From Piezodorus guildinii (taxonomy: Eukaryota; Arthropoda; Insecta; Hemiptera; Pentatomidae), in NCBI GenBank assembly GCA_023052935.1, contig CM041297.1, forward strand, positions 100,699,063 through 100,763,062: a stretch of DNA of 64,000 nt, in the 5' to 3' direction. A program made the translations under genes and the position numbers. Each line of letters begins with the position of its first letter. The first letter of the stretch is position 1. This document shows positions 26,224-36,201 of the stretch, in pieces. The notes below the pieces were generated by a model. That model saw only the letters and a list, made by a program, of their open reading frames with translations, was not told the origin of the DNA and searched no databases.

Positions 26224-29200
26224 TATCCACCACATGCGGTCCACCGTCTGCAGCATTTCTCGGAAACTACGGGATAAATTTTTTTTAATGGTGTCTCACT
26301 CTGGTCAAAGAGCTAAGGATGAGCTTCTCAATATCCTACCTGACCATGCACTAGGGAACTGAGTAGAAAATATAGGAACAATTATTAAAGAAATTTCTTT
26401 GCAAATTTAACATTCCATATTATTTTTAAAAAGTTGAAATTTTTGAAGAGAAATTGATTTACCCTGTATAAGGCCGGTAAGTATCATAACCATCACTACG
26501 TTGAGGTTCAATTTCTGGTTCTTCTTTTGCATTAAAATCATCATCAATGTACATGGAATAAAATATCATTCTTTCTAATGATTCCTCGTCCTCTATCAAC
26601 TCCTCCTCTTCTACTGCTTCTCCTGCCACATTAGCTGTTGTGTTCAGAGACTGTTAACAATCAAAGAAACTGTAATGTCACACTTTATTGAGAAATATAT
26701 GCATGAATTTAGTGTTTTTAATTTTGAGCATGTTTTTCTGATATTATTTTAGGTGCACGAAAGATTTATTTCATGTTTTTGTTTTGTTTTTTTCCAATTT
26801 TTAGGTGTTAAATTACTGCTGAACATATATTCCTTTCATCAAAATGCTTTTTAATTTGTATTTTTGTTTCTTACCATCAGTCCATTTTTAATTTCTTCAA
26901 TACTGGAGTCGTCACTGTCTGAAGATAAGATGTCGGTGAAACAATCTTCACTAATATCTGAAAGTTGTGGAGAATGCTCTTCTTCTATTTCGCTTTTCTT
27001 TCCATAGGTCTTTTTTTGTGGTTTGCCTAGCAAAATAATTTAATAATATAGTCGGATATTACTTTTAAAATAATACTATAATATTATTACATATAATTCT
27101 AAAAAGATAACTAAATGATAAAGTTATATGAAAGAATAATAATTTACAAGTTATGAAAACATGTTTTTTTAAATTTAGAAACACGTTAAGAAATTAAACA
27201 TTATTTATAACAGAAAAAAAAAATTATAAGGCTTTATAGGAAACCCGGTTGTTATGTTTTTATTATAGTACGTTCAATGTAAGATAATTCCCTATCGCCG
27301 ACTTATCACACATTTTCAGCTTCTACTTTTCGCTTCTCTTGCTTTGTAGTTCGGCCTTAACAATAGCCGCTTTAAATATTCAATAACCGAGTTTTCTATT
27401 ATTTTTATTGTTTATTTATTTAACGTCACTTTATGCTACTGTGGCTAATCCGACTAAGGGATGTTTAACAAATACCTGACATCGCACATGCTCGGGACCA
27501 CCTTTTTACGTCCTCCGAAGAATGGCATAACTGAGAATATTTTACTCCCACTAAAAAGTCCTAGGACCGCCTGCGGGTTTGAACCTGTGACCTTGGGCAT
27601 AGAAGGTTTTTATGCTTGCCACTATGCTATAGGTGACCCCAACTTTCTATTATAACTTTATTACCTATTTTTTAAAAACTTTTTTTATAAAATACTGTTT
27701 AATGACTTACAGTGGTGATCCGAAATTAAAAAAAAAGTTTTCATAATGTGTATATTACAATTCTTTGTTTGGATATTACTTTATCATTTTATTTTGTTAT
27801 GTTTTTTCAAAATAATTTTTACTTTCACTTACCTATATATGAAATATATAGTAAGGCAAAGTATTGAGATTGTGAAAATTTTCCATTTTTCAATGGATAT
27901 ACCCTTTTTAGGGTCCCCCCTGAGTCCAAATAACCAAGTTCCGCAAAAAGGTCCATGGGTCTGTGTGATTGTGGTTAGTCTAGCAAAATAATTCTTAATC
28001 AGTTAAAATTACTTACTTTACTTTTTAATAAATTTAAATTAAATAATAATAATACTAAGAAAACAGTAGAATCCAAGGATACTTGGATTTTATGATGGTG
28101 CACATAATTCTAGATGTCTTAAATAAATCGGCCCCACGACTTTTTAGCTTATTGCAATCTTTTACTGAAGTGCTATATTACACATCAGTTGTTGTTTGTT
28201 TATTTATTTAACGTCCATTTATGCTGCTGTGGCTAATTGGACGATGCTACAGTGGGAGTCCTAAATTTTGCCTATCCCATCAGATACACACAATACATAT
28301 CAGTTATCAAAAATTGTAAATTTGTTTCAAAGAAAGAAGATCAATAAACAATAAAATACAAACGATAAAATAAAATAACATTAGATGAATTTTTCAAATA
28401 AAAAAAAAACAAAAACACTTGATTTATCAAGGTTTTTATGGATTATCCAGTTTAGTACCTTGATGATCTCTTGTCAATTTTATGATATTCCGACTACTTT
28501 CATTTATTCATGTGCAACTTTATTTTCCTAAACATGCTTATATTACAATCATTTTTTTTCCAACTTTTGTTAATTATTGCATTAACTTTCGTATACACTA
28601 CTTTTGTTTACATAGACACTAACATGTTTATCTTGTTACTACTATATTTAAAAAATGTTTCTTTTGATGTGAAATAAAGTTAGAGAAAATTGAGAGATTA
28701 GTACCATAACATAATTAATATTGTTCAATTCCATTTAGTATTTTGCTTGCACACTCACAAACATTTTTTTCCTTAACATCGGATTAATTTAAAAGTAGCA
28801 AATTTATCAAATCGCATGTATATATTTGTTTTAAATTTTACACTACATGTCGTCGGGATATATTTTGCAAGGGTTGGTTTGAGTGCTAGTCTACCACTCC
28901 AAATATAGTGAATTTGAAACCCAATTCCCGGAGGACTTTTTTAATCATTTAATTAAATGGGGATTCACTCACAGTCCCTCTTCTTCTCTTGATATGTGAT
29001 ACCTGTCAGCCAATTGATGGCTACTCACAAAGTAGGCATAGGGAGTGATGACCCTAATCTTTAATTTAACATCGAGAATCGAGGTGTGGAACTTCGGAAA
29101 TCATACCCGCCACCATATCCAACTGAGAATGAAGAAGAAGAAATTTGTTTTCTTATGTTTCCTAATGAAATGGTGAGGAAGCTGTTTAGTCTTGCTTAGC

Positions 29201-29988
29201 TTACCTTTTTTCACCTATAAAATTAACCATATATAGTGACCTAAATAGAAATATTGAATATGGAAAGTTTTGGCTTTTATATTACTAGGTTGCCATATAC
29301 CTAAGTTATTAGCTATTAGTCACATTGTTCCATTTTAAATGCACTATTTTAGTGGGATCCTGAATTCATTCGTTGCAATTTATTGTTTGTTTCTAATCAT
29401 AAACAGTATTGAAATCTCTGAATTAAACAGGGGTTATTTACTCTTAGAATAAAATATTGAGTTGGAGCTCCCAGTGATAGAGGAATAAATTTTATAGGTT
29501 GATACACACATTTTGCAATTTCTGATCCTATTTTTCTTCTAAATATGTATATTTTTTGTTGTGAAATTTAATCTGCCTAGCTTAATATCCTCTAATTTTA
29601 TTGCTGCTTTATCTCCTTCCCCAAATATTTAAACTGCTCCATCACCATCATTTTTGATTTTCCAATACTTCCTTTTTTTCTGTTATTTTTGGATTGCTAC
29701 ATCAATATTATATCAAACTCTAATTTCTAAGGACAAATGATGGATGGCTAATTATTTAAAATAATAAAAAAATAGATTATTCAGTTCAAGGATTTAATAC
29801 AAAATTTAGGGAAAAAGATAAAATCGATGATATAAAGTGCCACTTCCGATCAATTTGGTTTTTGGTTAAAAAGATGCTGTAACATCCCATGAATGAACAT
29901 ATCCTAAATATGTAATCTCATTTTCAAATGTATGAGCGTTTAACACTGCTTGTTTTAGGAGTCTGCTCATATTTGTACATTTTTTTTA

Positions 29989-30056
<68 letters not shown>

Positions 30057-33000
30057 TTTTATATTGTCTCTTGAATTGAAACATGCATTTTATTTGAAAA
30101 ATCGTATTAGAATATATTAACAATATTTTAAGATACATTAATCACCTCAATGCCATAGGTGACCCCAACTTTCTATTATAACTTTATCATTTATTTTTTT
30201 AAAACTTTTTTATAAAATAATTTTTACTTCCTTGTAATGGTGATCCTAAATATAAAAAACAAGTTTTCATAATGTGTATATTACAATTGTTTGTTTGGAT
30301 ATAAGTTTATCATTTTATTTATTTTTTAAAAATACTTTTTATTTTCACTTACCTATATGTGAAATATATAGTAAGGGAATAATATAATTTTTAAGGTATC
30401 CTAAGTCCAAATAATTAAGTCCCGCTAAAAAGTCAGTGTGTCCGTGTGTTTGAGTTAAGTCTAGTGCAAAAATGAAATTTCATATTCGAGACAACTACAC
30501 GCCCGGGATAATACAGCAACATTTTCTTCAAAATCGACTTGAAAGAACATATCCTAAATATGTAATCTAATTTTCGAACGCATGCGCGCATAACACATGT
30601 TTTGAGGGTCTGCTCATATTTTTACTAGGGCTCTTAAAACATGCATTATATTTAAAAAATCTTATTCGAAAATATTCACAATATTTTAGGGTATATTAAC
30701 CCCCAAATATTGTTGGATGGATAGTATCAAAAAAACATGCGAGCTAGTTCGAAAATCATGACTGTTGACATGTTAAAATAAATTTTTTTAAATTAACATA
30801 AATTTGTCTAAAGAAGAGAGAAAACTTCTTTTAGGGACTCAACTGAAGAGGTAATTTTCTGCAGAGGTTAGTCAAAAGAGATTAATTGTTGATACTATTA
30901 ATTTTACTCACATTTATTACGTCCAGAAAGCGATGGACGACCTCTCTTATTTTTCATATTGAAGCTCAAATTAAAATTATAAATTGCAAATTAATATGGC
31001 AACTGTTTTAATATTATTTATTATGCGATCGATTTCTGTTATGTGCATGATGACAAAACAAAATGCCACATGACAAATATTAATGCATATTGAAATAAAA
31101 TGCACTGTATTAATTACAGCGATGAGAAATATTTGGTTTATTCAATATGGCTTTCAAATGGCCTTATCATGTTGAATAGACGTGATTTGAATCGATTTTA
31201 TTTGTTAATAAGAGCGGGACACCGATTGACTTTTTGGATTAATAACACGGCATGAGAAGGGGCAAGTGAAATATGTGTGATAAGTCAGTGATTGTGAACT
31301 ATCGTACACTTTTAAGGTATTATAATAATTTTGGCTGCACGGAGAGAGGAAAGGCAGATGATAATATGTGAAAGCGAGTGCTATTGAGAGTTCATGAAAG
31401 CAGCGGGAGAGGAAGAAGACATAATTTTTGTTTTAATATAGTCGGATATTACTTTTTAAATAATACTATAATATTATTACATATAATTTTAAAAAGATAA
31501 CTAAATGATAAAGTTATATGAAACAATAATAATTTACAAGTTATGAAAACATGTTTTTTTAAATTTAGAAACACGTTAAGAAATTAAACATTATTTATAA
31601 CAGAAATAAAAAATTATAAGGCTTTATAGGAAACACGGTTGTTATGTTTTTATTATAGTACGTTCAATGTAAGATAATTCCCTATTGCCGACTTATCATC
31701 CATTTTCAGCTTCTACTTTTCGCTTCTCTTGCTTTGTAGTTCGGCCTTAACAATAGCCGCTTTTAATATTCAATAACCGAGTTTTTTATTATTTTTATTG
31801 TTTATTTATTTAACGTCTCTTTATGCTACTGTGGCTAATCTGACTAAGGGATCTTTAACAAATACCTGACACCGCACATGCTCGGGACCACCTTTTTACG
31901 TCCTCCGAAGAACGGTATAACTGAGAATATTTTACTCCCACTAAAAAATCCTAGGACCGCCTGCGGGTTTGAACCCGTGACCTTGGGCATAGAAGGTTTT
32001 TATGCTTGCCACTATGCTATAGGTGACCCCAACTTTCTATTATAACTTTATTACCTGTTTTTTAAAAACTTTTTTTATGAAATACTGTTTAATGTCTTAC
32101 AGTGGTGATCCGAAATTTAAAAAAAAGTTTTCATAATGTGTATATTACAATTCTTTGTTTGGATATTACTTTATCATTTTATTTTGTTATGTTTTTTCAA
32201 AATAATTTTTACTTTCACTTACCTATATATGAAATATATAGTAAGGCAAAGTATTGAGATCGTGAAAATTTTCGAATTTTCCATTTTTCAATGGATATAC
32301 CCTTTTTAGGGTCCCCCCTGAGTCCAAATAACCAAGTTCCGCAAAAAGGTTCGTGGGTCTGGGTGATTGTGGTTAGTCTAGTGCAAAAATGAAATTTCAT
32401 ATTTGAGATAACTACACACCCGGGATGTTACAGTAATTTTTTCTTTTTTTTTTTAATCGGCTGACTGGAAGATCTACCTTTATACCATGCATTTTGTATC
32501 TTTTTACGATTTTTTCAAAAACTGCTCTAACGACTTTGATTTAACTCGCAATATGGATGTCAGATTTAGTGGGATTTAATACGATGTAGGTTTCATTCTG
32601 TTTGAAATAGTTTGACAGGGTTTAAATGCCGATAGGTTTAATTTTCTTCTTCTGAAGTACCTTGAATATTGTAGAATTAAATAAATTTACCATATCGTCT
32701 TGTTAATGTTATTGTAGGATTTATTAAAAAGTAAAAAAAATTAATGAATGTAGCAAAAGTGCAGAATATGGTCATGGGTAAAATAATTCTTTATATAAAG
32801 ACTAATTCATATGCCTGACAATTTATAAAGGAACATTTCAGTTTAGTGAGCCGGGCTAGACAACACGTCATTTAAACTGTTCCGTTTTTATTACCCTTAT
32901 TACAATTTATTATAGTTTGGCATTCACATTTTTTTGTAGTAAATGCGTCCTCTATTAAAAACAAATTAGGCTTTCTGAGGCTAGTTGCTTCTTGCAAGGA

Positions 33001-36000
33001 GAGGATCCCAAAGGTCTCCACCGATTTTGATGAAATTTATTTAGGTGTGAATAAACATTAAACGATTACCATATCCAAAATATTAAAGGCCAGCGTTCCC
33101 TATAAGTTGCTAAAAAGAATGGGAAAGTTTGTGCGCGAAAAACACATTTTATTAATATCCATGATTTTTTTTTTTAACCTGTGATTTATTTTTCAAATCA
33201 CTAAATCCTGTGAAAAAGTTTGGTTTGCCATGGTTGCTGGAGATACTGTAAGATAGGAGCTTGTAAACATTTTATTACGTTGCTTGATCCGAAAATGTTA
33301 TCAGCTCACAAATCAGACCATGTGCCGAAGTTACCGCAGCCAATATAACTTTCTCAGAACCAACGTTATCAATATCCTACCTAACATCTCATAAAGCCAA
33401 CTGTGAATAAATATCTACTCCTTGCAAGTTTAATTACTTGTTTAATGATCTCATGTACAACCCGCGCATTAGATGAAAATTAGGTAGCGTGTATAAATAC
33501 CGCAATAAACGTATTAGAGATCTTTCAAAGCTAAGTACTACGCAATGGGAAGTTAACAGAGGCGGAAACATAGTTTTTTTTTTTTGGGAGAGGGTTTTTT
33601 TTTTTCCAAACTCTTACGAACCAAAAAGTCTTTTTTGCTAGACCTAACCAGCAACACGAGAGAATTTAGCCGTTCTCACTTATTCCATGATTTTTTTTAC
33701 AGTTAGCTGAAAATTATTTGAGATATAATATAACACTTGTATTTAACATTTGAACAAGTATATTATATCTCTGTAAAGTGAGTTTCACGGTGAGTCATAT
33801 TTTTGAGGACTGTACACGGTACAGGAGAGAAATTGAAAAATGTGGCGCACTACGCCAGGTCTCTGAGGCTTTGAGCGGCAATGAAGAAACTATTACCAGT
33901 AACATCAAATTGATAAAAAATATTCGTTTGTTTCAGCAAATATAACTTATCTAAATTTTTTTAAAATTTCTTCTTTATTATGCAGTTAATCTAATTTATT
34001 AATATTAATTTTTTTTAAATTATTATAATATATTTTATTTTATTTAATTTATTTACTTTTTGTATTATTAATTATTTATGTTATGATTATATTTTATTTC
34101 ATATTATTATATTATATTAATATTTTATTTTATCTTCCATTTATTATTAGTTATTTATTTTTTAATCATAATTATTTATTTGATTTTTTATTTTCCTTAT
34201 TTATCTATGTTATTATATTAATATTTAATTTATTATTTTATTTTCTTCGTTTTGGTAAATCGTTTTTCTTTTTGTTTTGTTTTTTGTAAAGATGTGAGGG
34301 AGATAATAACCATTAGCAGTTTTTTGTCCTTGAAATTAAAACAACAACAAGTATATTTTAATATTTTACAGTTCTCCAGAATACAAAGATAAACATTTGT
34401 CAAAACATAAATACTCCATGTATTATTTTAATTTCGTTTATCACAGTTGGAGTGTTGAACTCGTCTTCAGTTGAAGTAATTAGTTTCTCGTATACTATGC
34501 TTATTTGACTCAGTTAAATTGGAAGAAATATTCTGATCACTAAGAAAGTTTACTTCGAACTAACGTTCAAGACAGAATGTCCCCCCTGATGTCGCGAGTG
34601 ATTTTGAGATGTAGCCCCGAGAAAGAATTAGGAGGTAGTACCGTGAAGCGATATTCGAGTGAACTCTAAATAAACACCGTTATCGTACGATTTGCCGCAT
34701 CACATCCAATGGTGCCTGAGAGGAAAATGGTTAAGTATCTAGTCTCTTCAACTATTCAATTTTCGTTTATTATTTCCAATAATGGACATTTGTAAGCGAC
34801 TGAGAAAAATACCTCTCCTCCCTCAAAATTATATGTTTCACGTCAAAGGTATGTATAACCCAAATAATGAACAAAACAATTTTTTTATTCCACATCCATT
34901 TTTACTTTAACTTACTATATATAGTAAGGGAAAGTATGCGATCGTGAAAATTTTCGAATTCCAGTTTTCAACGGAAATACACATTTTAGGGTCCCTTGAG
35001 TCGAAATAACCAAGTCCCGCAAAAAGGTCTGTGTGTGTGTGGTTACTCCCGGGCGGAAACAGTAAATCCTATGAAACTGAAATTTCATATTTAAGACAAA
35101 TATATGCCCGAGACGTTACAAAACCTTTTTCATCAAAATAAGTTTACCAGAAGAGCCACTTTATACTATGCATTTTGCAACTTTTTTCGATTTTCTTGAA
35201 AACGGTTCCGACGATTTTGATCAAACTCGCTATATGGATGTAAAATTTAGTGGGCTTTAATATCATGTAGGTTTCATTTTGATTAAAATGGTCTGACAGG
35301 ACTTAAATGCCGATATTTTAAATTTTCTTCTTCTTAAGTACCTTTAATTTTGTTGATTCTATAAAAATAACTATATTATCTTGCTACCACTGAGGAAAAC
35401 AGCTAAATATGCAAGTTAAGCGAATTTGAAAAGCAACTAAAAGAGAAAATTGAAAACATATTTTTTATATGCAATTTTTTGTTTTTGAACATGAGGACAG
35501 TAATATACGTGTATGATATACCGTTGGAAAACTAAAGATTTTAGAAAAAATAGCATCTTATACTCAAGCTTTTAAGAATGAATAGAGAGTGATGAAATGA
35601 AGATACAACGCACTGATTATTTTAGATAATAATATAATAGATTTTTTAATAAAACATGTTTCTGTATAAATTCAATTAAATTAATTCTTTACTAGTTTCA
35701 CGTATTTTTATCTCTAATTGTATTTGAAAATTCTTTCATTGATTTTAAAATGGAGGTAAGTGAAAGTCGTGTGTTTCCCGCACCAGATTTTTTCATATTG
35801 ATTTATTATTTATCGATAGATTAAATTAAATGACCCTCAAAACAAACTAAGAATCATTGAAATCGGTTGAGAAATACATACTCGTAGATATAGAGTTATG
35901 AACATAGCAATCTTAGTGATTTCCTAGAATATTATGAATTAACAGTTTTGCTGGTTCGTCTTTCTCAATCCCTTTGATTAATTTATTGCTATACATATTA

Positions 36001-36170
36001 GTTGATTCCCTACACAGGTATATAAATTGATATGCCATAATTATTTCGATATAGTGAACTATTGTATGATAATTTGCAGGGTTTTTATTTATTTTATTTT
36101 TTTTAAATCCAATATGCCACAATCGTTTTTGTTTCTTCAATGTTAGAAAGTAATCGCGTTGATTTTTTAC

Positions 36171-36201
<31 letters not shown>

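Larger units (their letters stand above)
27041..27979. repeat. composite block, copy A (inserted beside exon 2)
   Basis: This block matches 31434-32375 closely, at an offset of about 4,390 bases. It has three parts: a DNA-transposon-like piece (27051-27400, with TCGGCCTTAACAATAGCC), a minus-strand SINE family 1 (27405-27640), and the start of a minus-strand Helentron-like repeat (27816-27979). CTAGCAAAATAATT occurs on both sides (27027-27040 and 27980-27993), as an insertion with target duplication would leave. Confidence 0.75.

Noticed and set aside
34083..34289. 68-codon Phe/Leu-rich frame as a membrane protein
   Set aside because: It is the AT-only 3' part of a LINE copy.
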